A stretch of 23,661 nucleotides of DNA, from IMG/VR virus record IMGVR_UViG_3300043544_000347, positions 1-23,661 of that record; one strand, given 5' to 3'. The stretch comes from a virus. This document shows, piece by piece, positions 1 through 5,435 of the stretch; the first letter of the stretch is position 1; each line of letters begins with the position of its first letter. The notes beneath the pieces were generated by a model. It was not told the DNA's origin and searched no databases. It saw nothing but the letters and a program-made list of their open reading frames with translations. The translations under genes and the position numbers were made by a program.

Positions 1-1
1 A

Positions 2-289
2 ACAAGAAACGCTGGCACCTTACAAGCTCTAATTTACTGCTGGCTTACAGGTCTTTCAAAATGGGAGCTCTGGGGATATAGCACATATACAAACAAACTT
101 TCAAAAATTGTTGAGGGACACGCAGACGATGAATTTGTTTATCGCTCTATCTTAAAAGCTATCCAACTCAAAATAATGCTTCACGATTTCAGGAAAATCT
201 ATCTTGAAGTAGCAGAAGGAGGTGAGGAAGATGCGGGAGAAAGTGGAAAAGCTGATAAGGCAATGGCAGGAAATCCTGCACCTGAATGA
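2..289 (+). CDS. Partial hypothetical protein (5' end outside window)
   Basis: This is the only frame open from the left edge; it gives 95 codons and stops at TGA 287-289. The visible part is W- and Y-rich at first (LTGLSKWELWGY), then helical, and ends in a low-complexity acidic and glycine-rich tail (AEGGEEDAGES). It overlaps the next gene by 59 nt, and the strong SD of that gene lies inside this tail, as expected for translational coupling. I do not recognise the family. The composition of the tail could also mean that the true protein ends elsewhere through a frameshift. Confidence is moderate because the start is missing. Confidence 0.5.
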   Translation, partial: TRNAGTLQALIYCWLTGLSKWELWGYSTYTNKLSKIVEGHADDEFVYRSILKAIQLKIMLHDFRKIYLEVAEGGEEDAGESGKADKAMAGNPAPE

Positions 290-605
290 CTGGCAAATTG
301 AAGTTCAAGTTAGAAACTGCCCAAGCAAAAGAGGTGCAATTGTTTCTCCAGATTTTAGATACAGAAAAGCAACAATAACAGTTTACAATCATCATCTCTT
401 TGTTGAAGAATACATCTTGCACGAGCTCTTGCATCTTGTTGTTGGAGATTTTACAAACTTGCTTTCTCTTTTGGCAGAAGACAAGCTTTCAAATCAGGAA
501 AAACAACTTCTCTCGTTTTCAGAAGACCAGCTTGTGGAAAAACTAACAAATATTTTACTGGAGGTGAGAAACTATGCTAGAACCACTGAAAAAGAGGATA
601 GATAA
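231..605 (+). CDS. Small HELLH metallopeptidase-like protein
   Basis: A protein of 124 aa. From M231 it starts MREKVEKLIRQWQ; the core has DWQIEVQV, then YILHELLHLVVGDF at about residues 63-76. HELLH fits the HExxH zinc-binding signature of minimal gluzincin/SprT/ImmA-type domains found in phage and mobile-element proteins, so a small zinc metalloprotease is a reasonable inference; its substrate is unknown. The third zinc ligand is not obvious. The start at ATG 231 is chosen because a perfect AAGGAGG (216-222) lies 8 nt upstream; the in-frame GTG at 222 overlaps that SD. The gene overlaps the next by 32 nt. Its SD use differs clearly from most genes to the right. Confidence 0.75.
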   Translation: MREKVEKLIRQWQEILHLNDWQIEVQVRNCPSKRGAIVSPDFRYRKATITVYNHHLFVEEYILHELLHLVVGDFTNLLSLLAEDKLSNQEKQLLSFSEDQLVEKLTNILLEVRNYARTTEKEDR

Positions 606-774
606 AGAGTTTCAGGCAATCTTTAAAAATCTCTCTGAAATGACACAAATTTTACAAAAACTTGAAACAGAAGACCCAACTTTGTTTGATATCTCCTACA
701 TTGACCAGCTTTACCAAAAAATTGACGACATTATCTCTTCCCTCGTAGAAATCCAAGCTCTTTTGGACGCATAA
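574..774 (+). CDS. Small helical hypothetical protein
   Basis: A protein of 66 aa, predicted almost entirely helical, with heptad-like spacing (LKKRIDKEFQAIFKNL, then IDDIISSLVEIQALLDA). This suggests a short coiled-coil or bundle protein. It has a good SD, GGAGGTGA (560-567), just ahead of ATG 574, and lies within the end of the metallopeptidase-like gene, so the two are probably co-translated. The stop TAA (772-774) is followed at once by a terminator-like hairpin, which marks the end of this small operon. No family is recognised. Confidence 0.65.
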   Translation: MLEPLKKRIDKEFQAIFKNLSEMTQILQKLETEDPTLFDISYIDQLYQKIDDIISSLVEIQALLDA

Positions 775-776
775 GG

Positions 777-803
777 AGAGAGGGAGAAATCCCTCTCTGT
801 TTC
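777..803 (+). terminator. Terminator-like hairpin ending the first operon
   Basis: AGAGAGGG (777-784) and CCCTCTCT (791-798) form a perfect 8-bp stem with a 6-nt loop, followed by the weakly T-rich GTTTCT. It starts 2 nt after the stop of the 66-aa gene. The short T tract makes it a moderate rather than ideal intrinsic terminator. Confidence 0.6.
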
Positions 804-804
804 T

Positions 805-901
805 GGGGGAGCTTTTGGAAGAAGTATTGCTTTACGGCTTCCTGGCTCTGGCTGGGAAGTGCGAGAGAGCATGCTTAAAGGTTCAATGCCTTTCTCCCCC
901 A
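805..901 (+). tRNA. tRNA-like element (anticodon not assignable)
   Basis: GGGGGAG (805-811) pairs perfectly with CTCCCCC (894-900), followed by discriminator-like A901. Directly inside is a textbook T arm: AAAGG (877-881), loop TTCAATG, CCTTT (889-893). TGC/GCA around 860-871 could be a short variable arm, as in class II tRNAs. The middle is abnormal. The only strong stem, CTTCC (838-842) with GGAAG (855-859), has a 12-nt loop, or extends to 8 bp with wobble pairs and a 6-nt loop. No normal D arm or 7-nt anticodon loop is visible. CCA is not encoded. It could be a degenerate tRNA, a tRNA-like structure or an intron-bearing tRNA; the acceptor and T half is what I trust. Confidence 0.4.
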
Positions 902-904
902 CAA

Positions 905-916
905 TAAAAAAGGTCG
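905..916 (+). promoter_or_regulatory. Gene-start motif TAAAAAAGGTCG, site 1
   Basis: GGTCG (912-916) begins 26 nt before ATG 938. It belongs to a family of nine such sites with consensus TAAAAAGGTCG followed by an A-rich stretch and the start codon. Its role (promoter, ribosome standby site, RNA-processing site or recombination linker) cannot be decided from sequence. Confidence 0.65.
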
Positions 917-933
917 CCAAAAATAATTAAAAA
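907..933 (+). repeat. Exact 27-nt direct repeat, copy 1
   Basis: These 27 nt, from AAAAAGGTCGCC through the following A-rich spacer, recur without mismatch at 1125-1151. The two copies bracket the 62-aa gene at 938-1126, giving a 218-bp unit of motif plus gene. Confidence 0.85.
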
Positions 934-937
934 AATT

Positions 938-1126
938 ATGAAAAATAAAAAAGAAAAAATAGAAATACCCCCAAATTTTAGAAACGCTATTGTTGTTAGG
1001 TTAATTATGGTTTCAGTTCAAGAAGGGCAAGGAACTGAAGATGACCCCTATAGATTAGTTCATTATTTTCTTGATTTTGATGGCAATCTTATCTTTAAAA
1101 AGGACAAACTAAAAGATGAAAAATAA
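938..1126 (+). CDS. Small conserved phage-type protein
   Basis: A protein of 62 aa with a lysine-rich N terminus, then EGQGTEDDPYRLVHYFLDFD followed by GNLIF. The pattern G-x-GT-x-x-DP-x-R-x-V-x-x-Y-x-x-x-D-G-x-L matches a short conserved phage protein I recall from many phage genomes, with no assigned function; that link is from memory, not a search. There is no SD. The start is set by the only ATG, downstream of the GGTCG motif. Stop TAA 1124-1126 is also the first three bases of the next copy of that motif. Confidence 0.75.
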   Translation: MKNKKEKIEIPPNFRNAIVVRLIMVSVQEGQGTEDDPYRLVHYFLDFDGNLIFKKDKLKDEK

Positions 1127-1134
1127 AAAGGTCG
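1124..1134 (+). promoter_or_regulatory. Gene-start motif TAAAAAGGTCG, site 2
   Basis: GGTCG (1130-1134) begins 23 nt before ATG 1153. The TAA of the motif is the stop codon of the 62-aa gene. Confidence 0.65.
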
Positions 1135-1151
1135 CCAAAAATAATTAAAAA
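1125..1151 (+). repeat. Exact 27-nt direct repeat, copy 2
   Basis: Identical to 907-933; see copy 1. Confidence 0.85.
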
Positions 1152-1152
1152 T

Positions 1153-1287
1153 ATGGAAAAGAAAAAAACAAAGAGAAAGAAATTTTATACTTCAACTTTT
1201 GCCTTGTCAAAATTACCAAAGGTCGTTTCACATTGCACAAATCCAGAATTTAAGGGAAAGAAAATAAGATATGTTCTGGTTTCTTAA
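1153..1287 (+). CDS. Small basic hypothetical protein, 44 aa
   Basis: This short ORF starts MEKKKTKRKKFYTSTFALSK and ends IRYVLVS. It is strongly basic, contains a single cysteine (SHCTNPEF), and has no recognised family. Support comes from the ATG lying 23 nt after a copy of the GGTCG motif inside an exact 27-nt repeat, just like its upstream neighbour. It also overlaps the next gene by 17 nt, which suggests coupling. It could still be a leader ORF for the peptidase gene rather than a functional protein. Confidence 0.5.
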   Translation: MEKKKTKRKKFYTSTFALSKLPKVVSHCTNPEFKGKKIRYVLVS

Positions 1288-2368
1288 AAAACAAAAATTT
1301 CAAACAGGATTATTACCAGACCCGAGACCGCCAGAAGAAAAAGAAAAGGATTATTTAACCTCTGAAATTTTAACGGCACAACCCTTAACTTGGCTTGATT
1401 TTGAACAATGGAAAAGCCAGCCAGAAATTCAAAAGATGCTAAATGAAATTCCAGTTTATGACCAAAATGGGAGCGGTTCCTGCGTCAGCCAATCTATTGC
1501 CCTAATTGCCACCATTAACAACTGGAAAGAGGAAGGAAAGGCCATTAAGTTTTCAGCCAGAGGGATTTACGCCAGAAGGCAAAACAAACCCCAACCTGGA
1601 ATGTGGTATCAAAACGCCGCAGAGCTATTTAGAACCTATGGAGCAGTTCCAGAACCTCTTTTACCAAGTCAAGATTTAGGAGAAGACGCAATGAACAGAT
1701 TAGATGATTATTTACCATCATTTGATTTAGTAGGAAAAATCTATGCTCCTAAAAATTATTTCTGGGTGAATTCATTTGATGAAGTAGTTCAAGTTATTTC
1801 AAGGGGAATTCCAGTTCAAATTGGAGTTAGATTTGGAGACGGAGAATGGGATTTTGTGGTGCCACAGATTAGAATTCAGGCCACTTCTTTATTTGATTTA
1901 CCTTATGGACACTCAATTTCAGTTACGCCAAATTCTTATTTTATTTATCAGGGGAAGCGAGCGGTTTTAATTCAAGATAGCTGGAATGTTTCTCGTGGCT
2001 GGAACGGAAGAAGAATTTTAACAGAAGATTGGTTTAGATTTCCAAGATTTGTGGGCGGGCTTTGGTATGAAGATATGAACAATCTTTCGGTATTTAACCA
2101 AAACTTGCCAAAACCAAAATATCAATTCAAAAGGCAATTAGTAGTTGGAATGCGAGGGGAAGATGTAGCAATGCTTCAAGTTTGTTTGGCAACTTTACAA
2201 GATAGTCAGGGATATTTGTTTCCATTGTGGCAAGGGCAAGAACCAACGGGGAATTACTTTGGTATTACTAAAAAAGCAGTGGAAAGATTTCAAAAATTAT
2301 ACAATCTTTCGCCAACAGGTATGGTTGATGAACCGACACGATTGAAACTAAATGAAGTATTTAAATAA
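1271..2368 (+). CDS. Papain-like (C1-type) peptidase with C-terminal peptidoglycan-binding domain
   Basis: A protein of 365 aa. Residues about 55-275 look like a C1/papain-fold peptidase. There is Q65 followed by GSGSCVS with the likely nucleophile C71, H214 in LPYGHSIS, and IQDSWN (D236, W238) where papains have an Asn-Ser-Trp segment. The usual third catalytic Asn is thus replaced by Asp, if the alignment holds. Residues about 288-365 are a PG_binding_1-type repeat (LVVGMRGEDVAMLQ; YFGITKKAVERFQ; PTGMVDEPTRLKLNEVF), a cell-wall-binding module frequent in Patescibacteria proteins. No signal peptide is visible. It could be a wall- or protein-degrading lysin or a virion-associated peptidase; the substrate is an inference. 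Confidence 0.8.
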   Translation: MFWFLKKQKFQTGLLPDPRPPEEKEKDYLTSEILTAQPLTWLDFEQWKSQPEIQKMLNEIPVYDQNGSGSCVSQSIALIATINNWKEEGKAIKFSARGIYARRQNKPQPGMWYQNAAELFRTYGAVPEPLLPSQDLGEDAMNRLDDYLPSFDLVGKIYAPKNYFWVNSFDEVVQVISRGIPVQIGVRFGDGEWDFVVPQIRIQATSLFDLPYGHSISVTPNSYFIYQGKRAVLIQDSWNVSRGWNGRRILTEDWFRFPRFVGGLWYEDMNNLSVFNQNLPKPKYQFKRQLVVGMRGEDVAMLQVCLATLQDSQGYLFPLWQGQEPTGNYFGITKKAVERFQKLYNLSPTGMVDEPTRLKLNEVFK

Positions 2369-2376
2369 AAATCAGT

Positions 2377-2405
2377 TTGATATTGAAATCGTTTTATGTT
2401 ATGAT
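2377..2405 (+). promoter_or_regulatory. Sigma70-type promoter for the HNH gene
   Basis: TTGATA (2377-2382), a 17-nt spacer and TATGAT (2400-2405) match the sigma70 consensus at 5/6 and 5/6. The ATG at 2414 lies 8 nt after the -10 box, so the transcript would be leaderless or nearly so. The site sits in the 45-nt gap after the peptidase gene and gives the HNH gene its own promoter. Confidence 0.7.
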
Positions 2406-2413
2406 GGATAGGT

Positions 2414-3193
2414 ATGAATAAAGAAAAAAGAAAACAATACCAAAGACAATATAATAAGCAATATTATCAAAGAAACAGAGAAAAAGAAATTCGGCGGATT
2501 AGAGAATACCAAAAAAGACACCCAGAAAAGAAAAAAGAATGGGATAGAAGATATAGATTAAAAATTAAAAAAGACCCAGAAAAATTAAAGAAACTGCGAG
2601 AATATTACAGGGAGTATATGAAAAAATGGCGAAAACAAAGTCCAGAAAGGGTAAAGGAAATAAATAGGAGAGTAAGAGCCAAACGACGAGAAAGAGATAA
2701 AATTCTAAATCAAATTTGGAGAAAGAATAATCCTGAAAAAATTAAAATGATAAGAAAAAGAGAGTATTTAAAAAGAAAAAGAGACCTTAAAAAAAGACTT
2801 GAAGATAGAATGAGAATTTTAATTTGGCATTCTTTAAGAAGTAAAAAAGCAGGGAAAAGTTGGGAGGCATTAGTAGGATATACAATTGAGGATTTAATGA
2901 AACATTTAGAAAGTCATTTTAACGATAAAATGAATTGGGACAATTATGGTTCTTATTGGGAAATTGACCATATTAAACCAAGAATATTGTTTCATTATAC
3001 ATCTCCCGAAGACCCAGCATTTAAAGAATGTTGGTCATTAAAAAATTTAAGACCATTAGAAAAAACAGAAAATAGACGACGAGGGGCTTTTTTGGGGTGG
3101 CAACTTAAAAGATTTCAAGCAATGTATGGAATAGAACAAACAGGAAATGTTGGTCTGCAAACGCTCCAAAAATTAAATGAAGTGTTTGGGTAA
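2414..3193 (+). CDS. HNH endonuclease fused to the second half of a peptidoglycan-binding domain
   Basis: A protein of 259 aa. Residues 1-130 are extremely basic, with loose repeats of Y-R-x-x-NPEK/SPER type, probably DNA-contacting. Residues about 135-225 carry a phage-type HNH core: WEIDHIKPR (D185, H186), then CWSLKNLRPLEKTEN (N211, N220). After RRRGA the protein does not end as this HNH family normally does. It continues into RFQAMYGIEQTGNVGLQTLQ and KLNEVFG, the C-terminal half of a PG_binding_1 repeat, which closely resembles the end of the preceding peptidase (LKLNEVFK). The N-terminal half of that repeat is missing. The likely origin is a mobile HNH gene inserted into, or recombined with, a wall-binding gene. 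It has its own promoter and no SD. Confidence 0.8.
   Translation: MNKEKRKQYQRQYNKQYYQRNREKEIRRIREYQKRHPEKKKEWDRRYRLKIKKDPEKLKKLREYYREYMKKWRKQSPERVKEINRRVRAKRRERDKILNQIWRKNNPEKIKMIRKREYLKRKRDLKKRLEDRMRILIWHSLRSKKAGKSWEALVGYTIEDLMKHLESHFNDKMNWDNYGSYWEIDHIKPRILFHYTSPEDPAFKECWSLKNLRPLEKTENRRRGAFLGWQLKRFQAMYGIEQTGNVGLQTLQKLNEVFG
3089..3190 (+). repeat. Half PG-binding module, paralogous to the end of the upstream peptidase
   Basis: This stretch encodes about 34 residues homologous to residues 336-365 of the 1271-2368 product. The 3' ends are also alike at DNA level (AAATTAAATGAAG here, AAACTAAATGAAG at 2345-2357). It marks the fusion point of the HNH gene. Confidence 0.6.
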
Positions 3194-3195
3194 AA

Positions 3196-3933
3196 ATGTT
3201 TTATACCAAAAAAGAAAAATTTAATGAGAAAAGAGATTTTTATCTTTCAAGGTTGCCAATGATTTTTGGTTCGCTTTGTAATCTTTATTCCAAATCAGAA
3301 AAACCACCCTCTCCAGATGAACTTTACGAAAAAGCAATAGAACTTTGCGAAAAATCTTGGGAGCTTGGAACCTCAAACGATGATTTTCCAGAATTAGATG
3401 AAAAACTAATGGAAAAAATTTTTGAAGAAGAAGAGCTTCACGAAAGAAGAATTGGCAGATATTATGCTTCCGAGCTTTACCAATATTTTACTAATCAACT
3501 TCCTCCAGAAAAGTTTTTAAATCCACCCACGCCTACTTTAGGGGAATTAAAAAGAATGTATTGGGGAACAATTATTCATCAGGGAATTCAAAAACTTTTT
3601 AGCTTTGAGGAAAAAAAATATGAAATATCATTGGGATACGGCATTTTCTTAATTAGCAAACCAGACCTTGAATTGCCAAATGGAGAAATTATTGAAATTA
3701 AAACAAAGGATGTTCCTGAAATTTACGATACTTTACCAACTTATTACCTTTACCAATGCACCGCTTATCTAAAAGCTAAAAATCTAAAGAAAATGCGACT
3801 TTATATAATTGGTTGGGGTTTATCAAGAAAAAAATTTGAGGTAGAGTTTAATCCCAAAATTTGGGAAGAAATCGTAAAAAGGCTAAAAGAATATCACGAA
3901 AGGGTATTAAAATATGCCCAAGAAAAAGAGTAA
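3196..3933 (+). CDS. RecB/Cas4-type PD-(D/E)xK nuclease
   Basis: A protein of 245 aa. The C-terminal half has the motif series of the RecB/Cas4 nuclease clade: H128 in GTIIHQG, D157 in SKPDLEL, E167-x-K169 in EIIEIKTKD, and the QxxxY motif Q187-CTA-Y191 in YLYQCTAYLKA. A divalent-metal-dependent DNA exonuclease or end-processing role follows from the family. There is no four-cysteine cluster, so an iron-sulphur Cas4 type is unlikely. The N-terminal 100 residues are acidic and helical. It starts 2 nt after the HNH-fusion gene and overlaps the next HNH gene by 20 nt, so the three look co-transcribed. It may serve phage recombination or host DNA degradation. Confidence 0.8.
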   Translation: MFYTKKEKFNEKRDFYLSRLPMIFGSLCNLYSKSEKPPSPDELYEKAIELCEKSWELGTSNDDFPELDEKLMEKIFEEEELHERRIGRYYASELYQYFTNQLPPEKFLNPPTPTLGELKRMYWGTIIHQGIQKLFSFEEKKYEISLGYGIFLISKPDLELPNGEIIEIKTKDVPEIYDTLPTYYLYQCTAYLKAKNLKKMRLYIIGWGLSRKKFEVEFNPKIWEEIVKRLKEYHERVLKYAQEKE

Positions 3934-4333
3934 AAAATCTAAATTGAAAGAAGAATGCGAAAGATTGATGTATAAATTGGCTAAAATACTTTATGGAGAT
4001 AATTGTGAAATTTGCGGTTCTAAATTCGGAATAGTTGTTCACCATTTCATCCCTCGCAGTAAATGTAAAGCATTAATCTATACTCCAGAAAACTGGGTTA
4101 TTCTTTGTAGAAATTGCCACTTCGATTTTCATATGAGATATAATTCAATAATTGCAGGCAAAATTGTAGAAAAAAGAGGAACCAATTGGTTCAATAAACT
4201 CAATGAATTATACGAAAAAGCCCGCAAAATGAAAGGATATTATGGAATTAGATGGTTAGAACAGCAAAAGCAATTTTTAGAAGAACAAATAAAAAAAGTC
4301 CGTCAATCACAAGGAGAAATTGACGGACTTTAA
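3914..4333 (+). CDS. HNH nuclease, NinG/Rap-like layout
   Basis: A protein of 139 aa with a basic N terminus. The zinc and active-site layout is C31-x2-C34, H43-H44 in VVHHFIPRS, N60 in PENWVILC, C65-x2-C68-H69 and H73. It continues with IVEKRGTNWFNKLNELYEKA, which resembles the helical tail of NinG/Rap-type recombination endonucleases; that subfamily placement is tentative. The start overlaps the RecB-like nuclease gene by 20 nt. The last codons, including the stop, form the right arm of a 13-bp hairpin terminator, so the C-terminal sequence is constrained by an RNA signal. Confidence 0.85.
   Translation: MPKKKSKKSKLKEECERLMYKLAKILYGDNCEICGSKFGIVVHHFIPRSKCKALIYTPENWVILCRNCHFDFHMRYNSIIAGKIVEKRGTNWFNKLNELYEKARKMKGYYGIRWLEQQKQFLEEQIKKVRQSQGEIDGL
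4295..4331. terminator. Bidirectional hairpin terminator between convergent operons
   Basis: A perfect 13-bp inverted repeat (4295-4307 with 4319-4331, 11-nt loop) with stem core GTCCGTCAAT/ATTGACGGAC. Read leftward it is followed by seven Ts then ATTT, an excellent intrinsic terminator for the 5627-4341 operon. Read rightward the tail is TTTAAAAGGATTTTATTT, which is weaker. It lies inside the 3' coding end of the HNH gene. Confidence 0.85.
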
Positions 4334-4340
4334 AAGGATT

Positions 4341-4808
4341 TTATTTATTTGTCTGCGGAACAAAAACCAACCTCTCTTGAATGCATTTCCACTTCGTCCA
4401 GTTTTGAATTCCCTTTGCGTCTTTCAGGAACTTAACAGCAAGTTCAGTGGCTTGGCAAGGGTCTTGAAGGTTGCTTAAATCCTTTGCCCCATACTTTTTA
4501 GCCCAGTTAAAATTCAAGCACAATTCGCCATAATCCCCAGTATTAGAAACCTTATAAGCTTCGCACCCCTCACACTCTTTCACCGCCCAGAAAAATGCTT
4601 CATTTATTCCATATTCTTCCGCCCCTTTCTTAAAACACATTGCGACATATTCGGGATTATCCCACCTAATTGGAACCTTTACAGGTTCTATTTTTTCAAC
4701 AATTACAGGCTTTGTAAATTTTTTATTTCCTTTCCAACCAAGCCAAGCGCCGAAAATTAAAGACAATGCTATTACGAGAAAGAAACCAATCAGTTTTACT
4801 TTTTTCAT
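4341..4808 (-). CDS. Membrane-anchored lysozyme/transglycosylase-like protein
   Basis: A protein of 155 aa. Residues 5-24 are a single hydrophobic segment after a KK start, an N-terminal signal anchor. The rest resembles a small lysozyme/SLT fold: GINEAFFWAVKECEGCEAYK with candidate catalytic Glu78 or Glu80, then NTGDYGELCLNFNWAKKYG where SLT enzymes have the G-x-x-G-L-x-Q-I-N segment, then a DPCQATELAVKFLKDAKG helix and NWTKW. Six cysteines (58, 79, 82, 97, 118, 142) suggest disulphides outside the cytoplasm. This fits a peptidoglycan-cleaving lysis enzyme as the last gene of the leftward operon. The usual Gln in the active-site loop is replaced (ELCLNF), so activity is not certain. The start overlaps the upstream stop as ATGA and has a GGTCG motif 31 nt upstream. 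Confidence 0.65.
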   Translation of the reverse strand: MKKVKLIGFFLVIALSLIFGAWLGWKGNKKFTKPVIVEKIEPVKVPIRWDNPEYVAMCFKKGAEEYGINEAFFWAVKECEGCEAYKVSNTGDYGELCLNFNWAKKYGAKDLSNLQDPCQATELAVKFLKDAKGIQNWTKWKCIQERLVFVPQTNK

Positions 4809-5116
4809 AAATTAAGCCCAATTAAATTTATTTCCGACCTTTTAGGGTTTTTTGTTTGTTCTTCTTCTACCCTTTCTGGTTCGGCTACTTGCTCATTTAA
4901 AAAGGCGGTAATGTCAGAAATAGCCAATTCAACCGCTTCCAAAAGTAATTGATTTCTTTCTAAATTCCATTTAGCAATCTCAATTTCTGTTTCCTCCTTT
5001 TCCTTATCGGCTTCTTTGAGCCATTTTTCGTCAGCCTTAATATTGTCTTCCAGTATTTTTTTAAGCTCTAAATATTTTTGAAGTTTTTGGTATAATTCTT
5101 GGTTTGTAGTTGCCAT
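4805..5116 (-). CDS. Coiled-coil hypothetical protein
   Basis: A protein of 103 aa. Residues about 5-75 are charged and heptad-like (LYQKLQKYLELKKILEDNI; EETEIEIAKWNLERNQLL), a likely long coiled coil, followed by an acidic tail (AEPERVEEEQ) and NPKRSEINLIGLNL. There is no membrane segment or signal, so it is not an obvious spanin. Its TGA stop overlaps the ATG of the lysozyme-like gene (ATGA). The tail codons for PKRS form the GGTCG motif of that downstream gene. No family is recognised. Confidence 0.7.
   Translation of the reverse strand: MATTNQELYQKLQKYLELKKILEDNIKADEKWLKEADKEKEETEIEIAKWNLERNQLLLEAVELAISDITAFLNEQVAEPERVEEEQTKNPKRSEINLIGLNL
4835..4844 (-). promoter_or_regulatory. Gene-start motif TAAAAGGTCG, site inside a coding end
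   Basis: On the minus strand GGTCG (4839-4835) begins 31 nt before the ATG at 4808. The site lies within the last codons of the coiled-coil gene, so the motif is kept even where it must also encode protein. Confidence 0.6.
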
Positions 5117-5139
5117 AGTTTTTATTTAGTTATTTTTTA

Positions 5140-5150
5140 CGACCTTTTTA
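5140..5150 (-). promoter_or_regulatory. Gene-start motif TAAAAAGGTCG upstream of the coiled-coil gene
   Basis: Minus-strand GGTCG (5144-5140) begins 28 nt before the ATG at 5116. TAA 5150-5148 is both the motif start and the stop codon of the upstream 80-aa gene. Confidence 0.65.
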
Positions 5151-5390
5151 TTCAATTAAGAAGCCGTCTTTTAATGGAGGAGAACCCTCATCATAATTCC
5201 ATTCTTGAGGATAGATAAAAATTTTAGTTCTCGTTTTTCCGTTATCATTGACATAATCAATTGCCCCAATGCTTAACCCCCATTTTTTAGCAATTTTTTC
5301 AGCTTCTTCTAAATCGTCAATTCCTATTAGTTCTTTTATCCTCTCATAATCCTCTAAAAAGCTTTTGAGAATATAGAAGGAATTGAACAT
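5148..5390 (-). CDS. Hypothetical protein, 80 aa
   Basis: A mixed alpha/beta protein: a helix-rich N terminus (SFLEDYERIKELIGIDDLEE), an AEKIAKKWGLSIGAIDYV segment, then strand-like TRTKIFIYPQEW and an acidic end. No catalytic signature or membrane segment is seen and no family is recognised. It is the second gene of the leftward operon, with motif-type spacing (TAAAAAGGTCA variant) upstream and no SD. Confidence 0.65.
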   Translation of the reverse strand: MFNSFYILKSFLEDYERIKELIGIDDLEEAEKIAKKWGLSIGAIDYVNDNGKTRTKIFIYPQEWNYDEGSPPLKDGFLIE

Positions 5391-5415
5391 AGTTTTTAAT
5401 TATTTTTTTATTTTT

Positions 5416-5425
5416 TGACCTTTTT
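5416..5425 (-). promoter_or_regulatory. Gene-start motif variant AAAAAGGTCA
   Basis: On the minus strand GGTCA (5420-5416) begins 30 nt before the ATG at 5390, followed by an A-rich spacer. It is the only site of the family ending in A rather than G. Confidence 0.55.
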
Positions 5426-5435
5426 AAAATGAAAT

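Noticed and set aside
222-230. GTG start for the metallopeptidase-like gene
   Set aside because: The GTG overlaps the SD; ATG 231 has ideal spacing.
711-920. 69-codon minus-strand frame
   Set aside because: It is antisense to the tRNA-like element; peptides of this type (GEKGIEPL...) are typical false ORFs over tRNA genes.
1221-1225. GGTCG upstream of the peptidase gene as a tenth motif site
   Set aside because: It lies 50 nt from ATG 1271, inside the 44-aa ORF, outside the 23-35 nt range of the others.
3196-3933. Possible Cas4 of a CRISPR system
   Set aside because: No cysteine cluster, no other cas genes and no CRISPR array; a general RecB-like phage nuclease is simpler.
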